Positions 46,774-58,408 of a stretch of DNA of 64,000 bases are shown in pieces. Source of the stretch: Talinum fruticosum (Eukaryota > Streptophyta > Magnoliopsida > Caryophyllales > Talinaceae); contig JAITYX010000010.1 of assembly GCA_021018815.1 (NCBI GenBank), positions 8,299,001-8,363,000 on the forward strand, in the 5' to 3' direction. How positions within the stretch are numbered: the stretch's first letter is position 1; each line of letters opens with the position of its first letter. The position numbers and the translations under genes were made by a program. The notes beneath the pieces were generated by a model that had not been told where the DNA came from, searched no databases, and was given only the letters and a program-made list of their open reading frames with translations.

Positions 46774-48310
46774 TGTTAAACCTCGTTTTTATCGGTTTTT
46801 AAGGCATTATTTAACCCAATTCCGTGATGATTTCAATGATATTTATTTAGTTTCGGGTTAGATTTTGCTCATTTTCTCTTTATTGTCACCGGAGCTCGTA
46901 AATCTCTTTATTACGATTTTTTGGCTTAGAGAGATTCGAGGTAAAATTGATGAAAAACGATGAAGAGGAGACTTCGGGCCCAAGAGGAGGCAAGAAAGAA
47001 GCCTAAAACACATCAAGAGAAGTTGCACGGCCTACTGTGTGAAGCTGCACAGCCATGCAAATCATCGGGCAAAGGGCTTGAAGTCAAGGAAGGTCGCACG
47101 GCCTCCCCTGCGCATCTTGCACGGCCGTGTGAGAAGTTACGAAAGTTGAAGTCACGCACGACCTACCGTGCGAAGTTGCACGACCGTACGAAATGGGCAG
47201 AGACTTCGGGGTTTTCGCACAGTGCTGTTGTGCGGAACCTACACGGCTTTCCGAAACTACGACGAGAACTTTTCACGGTACCCTGTGCAACCTTTGCACG
47301 GCCGTGCGACCACTGTTTCTACGAATATATTAGTTTCCTAATTGTAATTTTTAGAGGATCTTTTCCATATTTATGAGATGTAGTTAGGGTTTTCGAGAGA
47401 GAGCTCCGAGAGGAGACTCAAGAACACTCATAATTGATTGTCAACTTCAAGTTTTTGTATGATTGAATCGCATCAAGTTTTTCATTTGGTAATCGTAATT
47501 TCTTCTCTTTGTCTTTTCTTCACAGTTTCTCGTGTTTTTCCATGGCTATGTTCCTTAAATTTTGTCAATTGTTAAGTATCATGTTTAGGGGCTAATTTCT
47601 CTACTTAGGTTGGGATTGATCCCTATTATACCTTGATAATCATGAATTGAGTACCAATTGAATTTTTCTATGCTTGTTAGGTTAGAATTCACTTCGTTCA
47701 TCACTTTCTCATTGATTGCCTCAAGAGAGTACTCATATGCTTTTATTCGGGTTTTGTGACCATCGAAAGATGAAAACTACCTAGAATGACTTTGTGAACG
47801 ATTAGAACTTCAATATGAAAATAATTAAGGTTCCAATCAAGGGTTGTGAGATGCATTCTTTAGTAATTTTGCTCTTTATTAATCCCATGAAAATAGGTGA
47901 TTAGATTGTGTAAGATTAGTCTTTGACCTTTGAAAGTAGGCATAGATAGACTTAATTGGTGTATCCCCTTTCTAAACTGTTGGCATAGGCAAACCTTAAG
48001 CGGTATTCAATGTTGATTTCAGGCATAGTAGTGTGATTTATCCCAATCTAAGGCTTTTTATTTATTGATCTCTCATAGGTATTTTGTTATTAGTTGAATC
48101 CGAGGCTTTTTATTTATTGATCTCTCATACTTATTTTGTTATTAGTTTAATCTGAAAACCAAATCACTGTCCAACTGAGTTTTTACCTAGATTAGAGTTT
48201 TTAGATAGATTTAGTATTTGAAAGCGAGTTCCTCGTGGACACGACCCTTACTAGCCGGTTCCTAGCTATAGTTACACTCGTGCACTTACGGTATTATTAT
48301 TTTCCCGACA
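46774..48310 (+). mobile_element. Solo LTR, family 1, nested in its own family member
   Basis: 1537 bp TGTTAAACC...CCCGACA flanked by a perfect ATATG duplication (46769-46773 and 48311-48315). Homologous to the LTRs of the host element but in the opposite orientation. It contains a 51-bp-scale local duplication near 48050-48150 (CGAGGCTTTTTATTTATTGATCTCTCATA) and the GCACGG dyad cluster at 47025-47310. It separates gag from protease. Confidence 0.93.
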
Positions 48311-48315
48311 ATATG

Positions 48316-49871
48316 GAATTTATGCAACATCTCTATGAACTTAGTGTACTTCTTCTAATCTTTAGTCTTTACTAACCTCTAAGGATATGGAACTAGAGGT
48401 TTGTAAGACTCAACATGCTTCACTACAGTTTCATTTTCAACTTTACCCTTTGAACTTTCAGTGTCACTCTTAGCACCCCGAATCTCAACTTGAGCATCTC
48501 CTTGTTTCTCCTCTTCTTCAGCAGCAAAATCCTCCTCATTAGCAGCCATCCTGGGACCCTCTAACTCTTTCCCACTTCTCAAAGTAATAGCATTGACATG
48601 CCCTTTTAGATTGATCTCTGGTTGACCCGGCAAATGCCCTTGAGGTCTAGAAAGATGGCTCACTTATTGGGCTATTTGGGATATTTAGGTCTCAAGAATC
48701 TTGTGGTGAGTAGACATGCCATCAAACTTAGAAGTCAATTGCTTGATCGATTCACTTAAGGCCTCATTTGTTCTAGACTGTGTTTGAACGAAGCTTTCCA
48801 TGAGGCTCTCTAAGTTTGACTTCTAAGGTGGGGGTTGAGGTACTGGATTAAAGGGGGCCCTAGGTTGAAAACTAGGTGGCAAAGGATTATTATTTCTATA
48901 GGAAAAATTAGAATGATTCCTCCGAGGCAAGGTTGTAGGTTTGGGAGTATGGGTTGTTTTGTGGTTTGGAATTAAAGTTCTACAGGGCATTAGCTTGCTC
49001 AACAGTTTGGAAGTCAACTTAGCACTTAGCAGCCACATGCCCTTGCACTCCACATATCTCACAAACTACATATCCCTCATTTGCAGCATTTGAGGAACCA
49101 CTGCAAGTAAATACTGCACTCACTCGGTCTAACTTCTTACTAAGAGCCTCTACTTTGCTAGCTAGGAGAGTTATAGAATCAATCTCATGCATCCCTTCTT
49201 TCTTTGGAACCGACTTCTCACTGCCCCAATAATAGCTTATAGAAGCCATGTTCTCAATAAGGCCTTGGCTTCACCTTCACTCTTAGCCATTAGAGCACCT
49301 CCTGCAGCTGCATCTACAGAAATCGAATCTAGGGAGGTAGCCCGTTGTAAAAAGTCTGTAGGAGCATCGATTCGGGAATGCTGTGGTGAAGACATTTCTT
49401 TTGGAGATCCTTGTAACGCTCCCAAGCTTCGTAGAGTGACTCCCCATCCTCCAAGCGAAAGGTGGAGATAGTGTTCCTCGGTTTGGCAATCTTGCTTAAG
49501 GGAAAGAACTTTGCCATAAACGCCTTAGACAAAGCCTCCCAAGTAGCATACTTGTTAGGATCTTCATTTAACAATCGGTCTTTGGCTCTATCCTTTAGGG
49601 AGAAAGGAAAGAGCTTAAGGCGGAGGGCTTCATCTGTCAAGTTGTTGATCTTCATAGTTCCACACTTCTCCAAGAAGGAGTTGATGTGTCGGATGGCATT
49701 TTCGCTAGAAAGCCCTCCAAGCGCATCTTACCGCATGAAGTTAATCAGCGATGTCTTCAGCTCAAAGTCCTCTACAGCCACATTCGGCCCAACGATGGCC
49801 GAAATTGCCTCGGATGCACTAGGGATGGCATAGTCCCCTAGCGGTCTCGGTTGCGGTCCTTGCTCCGCCAT
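48316..49871 (-). pseudogene. Athila-like gag
   Basis: The start is MAEQGPQPRPLGDYAI at 49871. After an in-frame stop near 49729 comes the Retrotrans_gag core: LRLKLFPFSLKDRAKDRLL, TWEALSKAFMAKFFPLSK and FRLEDGESLYEAWERYKDLQ. A CX2CX4HX4C zinc knuckle (CEICGVQGHVAAKC) lies near 49060-49020. The tail at 48663-48379 contains KGHVNAITLRSGKEL, typical of the gag-protease boundary. Stops separate the pieces. The 3' end is cut by the solo LTR. Confidence 0.88.
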
Positions 49872-50115
49872 CCTTTCCTCTCTTCTCCGCCTTCTCGCAG
49901 CTGCGCTGATTGCTCTTGCTTGTTGCTTTGATTTCAGGGTCAAATGGGAAAATTTCTCTCTCTCTTTAACTCCTCCTACGCATGCAAAAACAAGAACTCT
50001 AACAAGCGTAAATAGGTTTAAGCAGAAATCAAGAAAAGATTGGTGCTTGGGACAAGAACACAAGACCTAGTTTCAAGTCTTAAAGCAAACTTAGTACTCA
50101 AAAGAACAAAGTTCT
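49872..50115. other. 5' untranslated leader of the Athila-like element
   Basis: Non-coding leader between the primer site and the gag ATG. Confidence 0.5.
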
Positions 50116-50130
50116 CTATCAACGGCGCCA
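50116..50130 (-). promoter_or_regulatory. Primer binding site (tRNA-Asp type)
   Basis: TGGCGCCGTTGATAG on the minus strand, six bases inside the 5' LTR. TGGCGCCGTTG is the usual primer site of Athila/Tat elements. Confidence 0.85.
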
Positions 50131-50136
50131 AAAACA

Positions 50137-51619
50137 TGTTAAGATAATACCGCAAACGCATGGTGTAGCTGTAGCTAGGAACCGGTGAGTACGGGTCGTG
50201 TCCGCAAAGAACTCGCTTTCAAATACTAAATCCACCTAAAAACTCTAATCTAGGTAAAACTCAATTTGACGAGTGATTTGGTTTTCGGATTCAACTAATA
50301 ACAAAATAACTAAGAGAGATCAATGAATAACAAGCCTTAGATTGGGATTAATCACACTACTATGCTTGAAATCAATATCGAATACTGCTTGAGATTTGCC
50401 TATGCTAGCAATTTAGAAGGGGAGACACCAAATTAAACCTATCTTTGCCTACTTTTGAAGGTCAAAGACTAATCTTGCACAATCTAATCACCTATTTTCA
50501 TGGGATTAATAAAGAGCAAAATCACAAAGAATGCATCTCACAACCCCGATTGGAACCTTAATTATTTTTCATATTGAAGTTCTATTCGTTCACAACGTCA
50601 TTCTAGGTGAGTTTTCATCTTTTGATGGTCACAAAACCCGAATAAAAGCATATGACTCCTCTCTCGAGGCAATCAATGAAAAAGTGATGAACGAAGTGAA
50701 TTCTAACCCGACAAGTATAGAACAACTCAGTTGGTACTCAATTCATGATTATCAAGGCATAATAGGGATCAATCCCAACCTAAGTAGAGAAATTAGCCCC
50801 TAAACATGATACTAAACAATTGACAAAATTTAAGGAACATAGCCATAGAAAAACGAAGAGAAACTGTGAAGAAAAGACAAAGAGAAGAAATTACGATTAC
50901 CGAATGAAAACTTGATGCGATTCAATCATACATAAACTTGAAGTAGATTATCAATAATGAGTGTTCTTGAGTCTCCTCTTAGAGTTCTCCTCTCAAAAAC
51001 CCTAGCTAAATCTCATAAATATGGAAAAAGATATCCCAAAATTACAATTAGAAAACTTAAATATCGCGGAAATAGTAGTGGCACGGCCATGCAAAGGTCG
51101 CACGGCCTACCGTGCAAGATTCTGCCGCAATTTCGCACAAGCTGTGCGAGCTTCGCACAGCAGGTTGTGTGAAACCCCGAAGTCTCTGCCTCTTTCGCAC
51201 GGTCATGTAACTTCTGCATGGTAGGTTATGCGCGACTTCAACTTTCATGACTTCTCGCACGGCCATGTATGGTGAGCACGGGTGGCTGTGCGGCCTTCCT
51301 TGACTTCGAGCCCTTCGCCTGATGATCCTTACGGTTGTGTAACTTTCCATAGTAAGCCGTGCAGCTTCACTTGATGTGTTTTAGGCTTCTTTCTTGCCTC
51401 CTTTTAGGCCCGGACTCTCCTCTTCATCGCTTTTCATCAAATTTGCCTCGAATCTCTCTAATTTAAGCCCAAAAACCTATAATAAAGAGATTTACGAGCT
51501 TAGGTGACGATAAAGAGAAAATGAGCAAAATCTAACCCAAAACTAAATAAATATCATTGAAATCATCACGGAATTGGGTTAAATAATGCCCTAAAAACCG
51601 ATAATAATGAGGTTTAACA
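50137..51619 (-). repeat. 5' LTR of the Athila-like element
   Basis: 1483 bp with TG/CA ends, adjacent to the primer site; partner of 36009-37507. GCACGG dyad cluster at 51080-51365. Confidence 0.92.
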
Positions 51620-52200
51620 ATAATCCCATGCAAGCTCACATGACCTCTCTCAAATGCATACTGCAGTACATTCGGGGCACTCTTGATTTTGGTCTTCATC
51701 TATATCGCTCATCCTTATCGGGTCTTCGCTCATACACCGATGCTGATTGGGGTGGATGTCCCGATACTCGACGCTCGACATTCGGCTACTCGTATATTTT
51801 TAGGTGATAACCTCATATCCTGGTCTTCAAAGCGCCAACCTAGTTTGTCCAAATCTAGCACTGAAGCTAAAAATCAAGGTGTTGTAAATGTGGTTGTCGA
51901 ATCCTGCTGTCTTCGCAATCTCCTTCTTGAGCTTCATTGCCCCATTCCTAAAGCTACTTTAGTCTATTATGACAATGTTAGTGCTATATACCTTTCTGGC
52001 AACCCCATTCAACATCAGCACACTAAACATATTGAAATGGACATACACTTTGTCGGAGAAAAGTAGTTCGTGATCAAGTTCGGGTTCTTCATGTTCCTTC
52101 TCGATATCAAATTGCTGATATTTTTACCAATGGACTTCCACGTGTTTTATTTACTAATTTCAGGATAGTCTTAGCGTTCGACAATCTCCCGCTTCAACTG
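51620..52200 (+). pseudogene. Copia RNase H, second part
   Basis: NPMQAHMTSLKCILQYIRGT, then LDFGLHLYRS and DADWGGCPDTRRSTFGYSYI, ISWSSKRQPSLSKSSTEA, HTKHIEMDIHFV and VLHVPSRYQIADIFTNGLP. It is the direct continuation of 36008. A frameshift at about 51800 and stops break it. A short purine tract and the start of the 3' LTR follow. Confidence 0.9.
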
Positions 52201-52720
52201 CGGGGTGTATTAGATAAAATTATGTAAATAATTTTATTATTGTATTATTCTTTTAGATATTCTTGTTATCCCTTCCTTGATTCTAGCTTGGATTAAGGAT
52301 GATACTTTTGTATAATTACATTGTACATGATTAATTAAAACTCAAGGGATTACATTCTATCAATTTATATTAAATTTTATCCATTTAATAATAAAAAAAG
52401 AACTGTAATATTTATTATATGACATTAGTTTAGAATCGAAAGTGAGCTTCTTGAAGTATTTTGCTAGCTTATAGGGAAAATATATCTAAATCTTCGGAAA
52501 GTTCACTAACAAACACAAAATTCACACTGGATATTTTTCTTGAAGGCTAATCCATGAATATGATCGTATTCCAACGTTTATGTGAGTTTCAACTTTCAAG
52601 AGAGACTTGGAAACCTCTCTCTTTGATCTTCGTAAACGTATAGTATATCTACTTAAGGCCCTCGTACCTTGATAAGAACGCAATGCGATATATAGCCACC
52701 TGGCAATTTCGGTAATCTTA

Positions 52721-52922
52721 GGCCCCGTTTGGTATGCAAAGCTGGAATGGAATGAAATCAAGAAATAATACCTGAGGGGTTAGGTATGGAACTTGAATAT
52801 TCTCTTCAAGTGTTTGGTAAAGAATAGGAATGGAATCAAGTTCCACTTCTTGTTGTTTGGTTGTTAATCATGGAATAAAATTAAAATTATTTTATTTTTT
52901 AAATTATTTTATATCATTGTAA

Positions 52923-52975
<53 letters not shown>

Positions 52976-53051
52976 ATATTATTATTATTATTATTAAATA
53001 TTATTATTATTTAAATATTATTATTATTATTAAATATTATTATTATTTAAA

Positions 53052-53087
<36 letters not shown>

Positions 53088-53144
53088 ATATTATTATTAT
53101 TTAAATATTATTATTATTATTATTAAATATTATTATTATTTAAA

Positions 53145-53192
<48 letters not shown>

Positions 53193-53465
53193 CATCGTTT
53201 GATTCAATAAAAGTTGAAGAAGCTCGTTAGCATATTTGCTGATATTGAGTCTTATATTTATTTAATATTTTTAATTAATTATCTAGTAATTTTTTCAATA
53301 ATTAACAAATTTTATTTATAATTTTTAGTAAACCTATTTTCAAACTGTAATGTTCTATCAAACAATATGAAAAAAATTATATATAATAAATAAATAAATA
53401 AATAATAAAAAAACAATAACAAAAAAATACCCCAACCTAATAACAAAAATAATAACAATAACCAA

Positions 53466-53532
<67 letters not shown>

Positions 53533-53759
53533 TAGCAAATAGGCTAATTTTTCTTTTTTTAATAATTATAAACCGATCCTCGAGGGATTGAGAATTGATT
53601 CCCCTTCTATTTGGGGGATTCAAATTCCCTTGTTTTGAGGGAATTTGAAACGTGTAAATTTCAAGTTCCACCTTCAAAATAACCAACCAAACAACTAAAA
53701 AGGAACTTAAAACTAGAGGAATCAAGTTCCATTCCAATTTTGTCCAACCAAACGGGGCC
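52721..53759. mobile_element. PIF/Harbinger-like (Tourist-type) MITE, 1.04 kb
   Basis: TIRs GGCCCCGTTTGGT / ACCAAACGGGGCC are flanked by TTA on both sides (52718-52720 and 53760-53762). The paralogous block has the empty site ATCTTATTG at about 60652. A 3-bp TTA target duplication and G/C-rich TIRs fit Harbinger MITEs. Sequence just inside the TIRs (GGAATGGAATGAAATCAAG, GGAATCAAGTTCCATTCC) is also inverted. No transposase. The middle is filled by ATT microsatellites. Confidence 0.9.
52927..53192. repeat. Long compound (ATT)n microsatellite
   Basis: About 265 bp of ATT units in runs joined by TAAATATT, with higher-order repetition of ATTATTATTTAAATATT. A second run of (ATA)n stands at 53467-53532. 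A poly-leucine ORF on the minus strand is only this repeat. Confidence 0.95.
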
Positions 53760-54239
53760 TTATTGTATTCATACAGTAACTAATAACAAATGGTACACAG
53801 AGTTACCAACTTTAGCGGGTGGCAAATTCCAAATTTTTAAATTATGTAATATTATATTTTTTTACTTGTTTTATTTAATTTTTTTGACAAATAGTAAAAC
53901 AAATAGAACAAAAGCCATAAAAAGTCAGACAAATCAAGTCTCAAACGACAAGTCCGACCCATAAGCATATCATAATAAGCCTAACTTCTTTCCTCACTCT
54001 AATCATATGTTATGTGGCTAGCCTTTGATTATTATTAAAGAAAAGAAAATTCTTGTTAGTGAAAGCCCACTATGACCATGAAGTTATCACGTTATGTATG
54101 AACCCAATTTGGGGTTTGGAGTATGCGTCGCCGATTATTTCTAATCATCAGCATTGTCAATTAGGGCTGGGATGGGAGCGAGGCGGTCGATGAAGGGGCA
54201 GCTCCTAAGCTGGGGGGGAGGTTTACGCAATTAGGGGAT

Positions 54240-55909
54240 GGTAGATGGTTCATAGAAGGCCTATGACAACGGTTCTATTGAAAAACCGTATTCATAGGTC
54301 AATTTAGGACGATGGTTCTTCAAAAGAACTATCGTCGTTGGTAAACCTATAACGATGGTTCTTCATCCGAATCATTATCATAGGTCCGAATCTAGACCTT
54401 TTACTATGGTTTTTCCTTAAGAACCGCAGTAAAAGTTTTAATTTTTTAATTATTTTTCTTGTATTTATTTTCCCTCTCGTACAGTACAAATCATATACAA
54501 CCTTACGCAAAACTCTTTTTGAATATACAAACCACAATCCAATACAATCTGGACCAGAATAAATACAAAACAAGCATATTCATCACATTTGTATATGATA
54601 CATATAAAAAGACAGTGTAAAAATATATATACCTATGTAAATATATCTATGTAATTGTACACCTATGTATGTATATACTATCACGGTATTATGATTATTA
54701 AAATCACAAACTTGACCAATCAAATAATGAAGAATAATTGTGAGTATATGTCTATGTCTTTATACGAGTTATATATAAACTCAACCCAACCTTGTTTTAA
54801 CTTGTTGAGCACTTCATCCGTATAGAAAGTAAGTGGGTTTTTTCCGAAAAATATTGTGACCAGTGTTGTAAAAGACATATTAATTAGCTCAAGTGCAAGT
54901 GTTAGTCAAGCTGAAAAAGAACATTATGAAAAAATAATTTTTTCATAATCAAATACAAACACAAGTGCAAGTGTAAGTACCTCTTTAGGATTAGAATTAT
55001 TTAAATCAAGTTCGGTCACAATCTCTTTCATGTACTCGGAAAATATAGAAGCCGCACTCCACGTTCCCCGATTGTTTATAAACCCATATTTTGGCAATGC
55101 GATGTTTGAAGTTTCTAAATTTTTGTGCCGCCGACATAAGAGTCTTGTGTTTCACCAAGGGGATCTCGGATTCATTAACGTTCAAGATGAACGTTTTCTG
55201 AAACACAAAAACGACATGCATTAGTACATATTTATTAACCATTTATAATAAGTTGCAATACTAAATTAAGATGTAGTGAATTTACCCGAATTTCGTTCCA
55301 AAGGTTGTCCTTAGTGGAATCGGCGATTGGGGCTCAATTTCTGTAGTTGATGTTCACGTATGTGCGGGTTGCCGCACCAACATAACTCATAAAGAGAGGT
55401 TTATGAACACCCATAACATTTTCGTGCCTATCAATTCGACCCATGTAAGGAAAGTTGGATCGTCTTTACTCCGGACCAACTTCTCCTTGTTCATCATTAT
55501 TCGTCCCCTCGATTTTTTGTACTTTTGGAAGAATCTATTTTATACTGCAAGCAATTCTACAATTCTTGATAAATAAACGTGTACAGCAATTTTAGCATGC
55601 ATATCTAATATGTGTGCAACAGGAAACGAGCACGGAGCGTTTCGGACGGAATCACGAAGTTGGGCCGGGCAGCAGCCAACACGGGGTTTCACCACGCTTA
55701 TTAAGTGTGGCAGGTGATGTTGCTTTCTTCGGATATAAATGTGGTGGGAGACACCTTTCACCACGCTTATTAAGTGTGTTGAATGTTTCTCCACTCATAC
55801 CCTATGCACACTTGACATAAGCATGGTAAATATGACCTTACCTCACTAATATCCGTGGAAGCGGACAATTTTAACCGTAGATGCATGCCATATTTTTTTT
55901 TTTTGTAGT
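54240..55909. mobile_element. CACTA remnant related to the outer CACTA
   Basis: Subterminal-type repeats (ACGATGGTTCTTC, CTTTTACTATGGTTTTTCCTTAAGAACC) at 54250-54440 resemble those of the outer CACTA, and the right end TTTTTTGTAGTG is a CACTA terminus. A Ulp1-like relic lies at 55006-55242. I cannot find the left CACTAC end, so it is truncated or mutated. Two GTTTCACCACGCTTATTAAGTGTG-like repeats stand at 55686 and 55758. It lies between the two duplicated PLAT blocks. Confidence 0.6.
55006..55242 (-). pseudogene. Ulp1/C48 protease fragment in CACTA remnant
   Basis: The frame contains WVYKQSGNVECGFYIFRVHE, which matches the segment around the catalytic Cys of plant C48 (SUMO-protease-like) domains carried by CACTA elements. 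The His and Asp of the triad are not recoverable in the short open part. Confidence 0.6.
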
Positions 55910-56248
55910 GGTTAACAAGCAACTGTGTTTTATCTCATATTTTATTTCCGCCTTATTTACTTTGATCGGTATTTGAGTTTATTCTGGAACAAAGATTTGA
56001 GATACAAACAAAAATTTTACTAACCTATTCACCCAGTAGGGTAATATGAGCTATTTGGGAATTACATTAGCAACATTTTTTATTTGATTCTTTACTTATA
56101 GTTTAAGGTAACGAGTGTTTTTATGACCCATCAATGGTTATCTTATGAAAGTTTAAAGGATAGAAATTAATGTGAAAAGTTATATTAAATGCAACAAATC
56201 TTTAAGGGATGGATGCGAAACACTAGTCAAAATAATAGGAAAAGGAAT

Positions 56249-56265
56249 CACACATCAAGTGTGTG
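56249..56265. promoter_or_regulatory. Conserved dyad in PLAT C 3' flank
   Basis: CACACATCAAGTGTGTG, identical to the site at 30525-30541, about 210 nt past the stop. Confidence 0.4.
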
Positions 56266-56472
56266 AATGTTATTACTAAAACAAGTACGTACACTGATAG
56301 ACATTTCTAAGACGATAACATGCATGGATAATCTTGCATTTAGACGACAAGACCAAAATTATCATATGTAACCGTAAACCCTAGAAGGCGTGATTATTTA
56401 TTCATACATACATTACAACCAACTATAGTCCTGCATCACATTACTACAACAACTCAGAGACAAGCAAGTTAA

Positions 56473-57089
56473 TTAGGCAATGCCGTATTGCTTTAGAAGG
56501 GCAGAAGCGAGAACATGGCTAATATCAGCTTGTATAACCGCGTAGCACATGTCCACCGCAGCTTCCAGGGACTTAGGTGGGTAAACTTTGGACAGCCACT
56601 GATTGACATCGAAAGTTGTATCTCCTATTTCATCGTTTTGGTCATATATGCGTACCCTAACAGTTTCGACAAACCAATGAGGATTGTCACCGGTGTTGTC
56701 ATGGCTTAAAGACAGTTTACAAGGCTCTAAGCAATCCTTATCATCTTTAAACACGAACTTGTCACGAGCACCTCTTTGAAAGTAAGTGCCGCTCTCCCCT
56801 TTTGCGCCTTTATCTGCAAGGTTGTCTGTGGTTACAGGGCATGCGTCGCTCTTATCACACAACTTTAGACTCACCCTAGCTCCCGTGCCTGCTGAAAAAC
56901 GATTCCCAGTCCGTACCTCCACTTCGTATTTGCATTTCTACGATCACCATTTTACAAGTCAGTTAGTATGTTGATTATAGTTTGAAATTAAACACAAAAT
57001 GAAGGACTTACCCACGCAAGGGATGGGAACATGGAAGACATAAGGATGAGAAACATGCAAGGCATAATGTGATTTGCTTTCTTCTCCAT
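56473..57089 (-). CDS. Secreted PLAT/LH2-domain protein, copy C
   Basis: Exons 57089-57012 and 56937-56473 encode 180 residues: a signal peptide (26 residues, CMFLILMSSMFPSLAW) and one PLAT domain. Exon 2 differs from copy B at only three residues in the last 149 (E/D in DNLA-KGAKG, and S/A and V/A near the C-terminus). All six Cys are kept. The intron is only 74 bp, since the segment between two GTTTGAAATTAAACACAAA repeats present in copy B is missing. Flanks also match B, so B and C are recent duplicates that are both kept open. Likely extracellular; substrate unknown. Confidence 0.87.
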
Positions 57090-57190
57090 GGCTATCGAAC
57101 TTGAGCCCAAAGCTATATTACTACACTCGATCAAAAGTTTGATTTTATTTTGCTTTGAGTTGGATGGAGAATTTGGGCGAGTGCTAGATG

Positions 57191-57199
57191 CTATTTATA
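57191..57199 (-). promoter_or_regulatory. TATA box of PLAT copy C
   Basis: TATAAATAG on the minus strand, 102 nt before the ATG, same context as copy B. Confidence 0.75.
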
Positions 57200-57209
57200 G
57201 ACATTAAAA

Positions 57210-58170
57210 CTTGCTGCAAATCCGTACGGCCGCAGATATTCAGTGCCCTAATTGATATATCCAAGTGTTAGGTATCTTTTTCTTTCTAAATTGAAGTTAA
57301 AATGACCTATATTCAAGAAACCTAAGAAAAAAAATGTCAAAAAACACAAAATTCACATGTCTCAACTGTTCTCTCGCCACAGTGAGCATTCAATGGAATT
57401 AAGAAAAGGGTCAAATTGATGATAAAATGCCAAAATCCAACACAGTAATTTCCATTACAATATATATAATTTTAAACAGTAGTCTATTTAGATTAGTAGT
57501 CGCACGTCTACATTCTATGCTCCCGTTGATCCTTTCACACTTAACCTGTCACTGAGTCGTGATTCACGTTGCTTACTGTTGCAATTCATTGGACACGTCT
57601 CACTGAGTTGGCATTTGCCCCTTTTTCTCTAGTTTATACATGGATTTAATTAAAGATAGTTGGTCACAAAGTTACGACATCCATTGCATTTTAGAGATTA
57701 ATTCAAGTGCACTAACAATCTATTTTGATGAGGTTAGACATACAATGATTCAGTATATAACTCACTACAAACATAATCAAGATCGTATTTGTTTTCATAT
57801 TGAACTTGGGTTTTTAAGTTTAATAACAGAAGCTTGCTTATGTGGCCATTTAAAACTCAAAAACCTTAAGGTCAATATTTTAAGCTCAGCGTACACGTAT
57901 CAACCTCACTTGACTCGTTAATTTTCAGACGAGTCTCAGCTCCATGAACTCATTTCTATTCTAATATCATTAAATATGATTAAAGTTCGTACTATTTATG
58001 GCCCAAAAAAAGTGATATTGTTTTTACCATTACTCCAAAATTTATATTTATCTCATCCAAACTTCCTATAAATTGAAGTGGTGAACATTATTCTCTTATG
58101 AATCTATCTACTCAATTAAAAGAGCTATATGAGAACACGAAACTGACTTATTAGCTCAAAATAGAAGGAA
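57210..58170. other. Spacer between PLAT copies C and D
   Basis: No gene. Matches 31580-33040 of block 1 in pieces. The short ORF at 57640-57921 has no recognised domain and its block 1 counterpart is not open. Confidence 0.55.
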
Positions 58171-58408
58171 AAAGAAATCACACGTCAAATGTGTGAATAT
58201 TTTTATTAAAACAAGATAGCTAAGTACGTAGACTGATAGACGTTACAAACTAATACGACAACATCTATGCATACTCACGCATGCAGACTACAAGACCAAC
58301 TTCATAGATAACCATAAACCCTAGATGACACGATTATTTATTTATACATACATTACCATCAAACGTTACGACTTCATAGATAACCATAAGCCCTAGATGG
58401 AAGCTAGT

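Larger units (their letters stand above)
36009..51619 (-). mobile_element. Athila-like Ty3/gypsy retrotransposon, 15.6 kb with two nested solo LTRs
   Basis: Two LTRs (36009-37507 and 50137-51619; TGTTAAACC...TTAACA on the minus strand) enclose, in minus order, a tRNA-Asp-type primer site (50116-50130), gag, protease, RT, RNase H, integrase, an extra ORF and a polypurine tract. The order RT-RNase H-integrase is Ty3/gypsy. Similarity of the RT/integrase/[16 protein letters not shown] region, the TGGCGCCGTTG primer site and the extra ORF point to the Athila/Tat branch. Stops and insertions make it non-autonomous. It lies inside copia RNase H. Confidence 0.9.
33250..52360 (+). mobile_element. Ty1/copia retrotransposon, 5'-truncated, split by the Athila-like element
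   Basis: Copia pol sequence runs 33250-36008 and continues at 51620-52200. The order is protease, GAG-pre-integrase, integrase, RT, RNase H, which is diagnostic of copia. No 5' LTR, gag or primer site precedes 33250. A 3' LTR starts after CTGCGGGG at about 52206 (TGTATTAGATAAAATTATG) and breaks off near 52360. Many stops and shifts make it dead. Its left and right borders coincide with the edges of the deletion that removed PLAT gene E. Confidence 0.85.
52362..54040. other. Right part of duplicated block 1
   Basis: Aligns with 60285-61310 of block 2 (for example GGAAACCTCTCTCTTTGATCTTCGTAAAC and CACAGAGTTACCAACTTTAG) apart from the MITE at 52721-53759. Corresponds to sequence upstream of the lost PLAT gene. 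No gene seen. Confidence 0.75.

Noticed and set aside
53312..53737. Poly-leucine ORF suggesting a membrane protein
   Set aside because: Produced by the (ATA)n microsatellite inside a MITE.
54067..54090. CACTATGACC as left end of the CACTA remnant
   Set aside because: Does not match the CACTACAAAA right end, and the 3-bp flanks differ.
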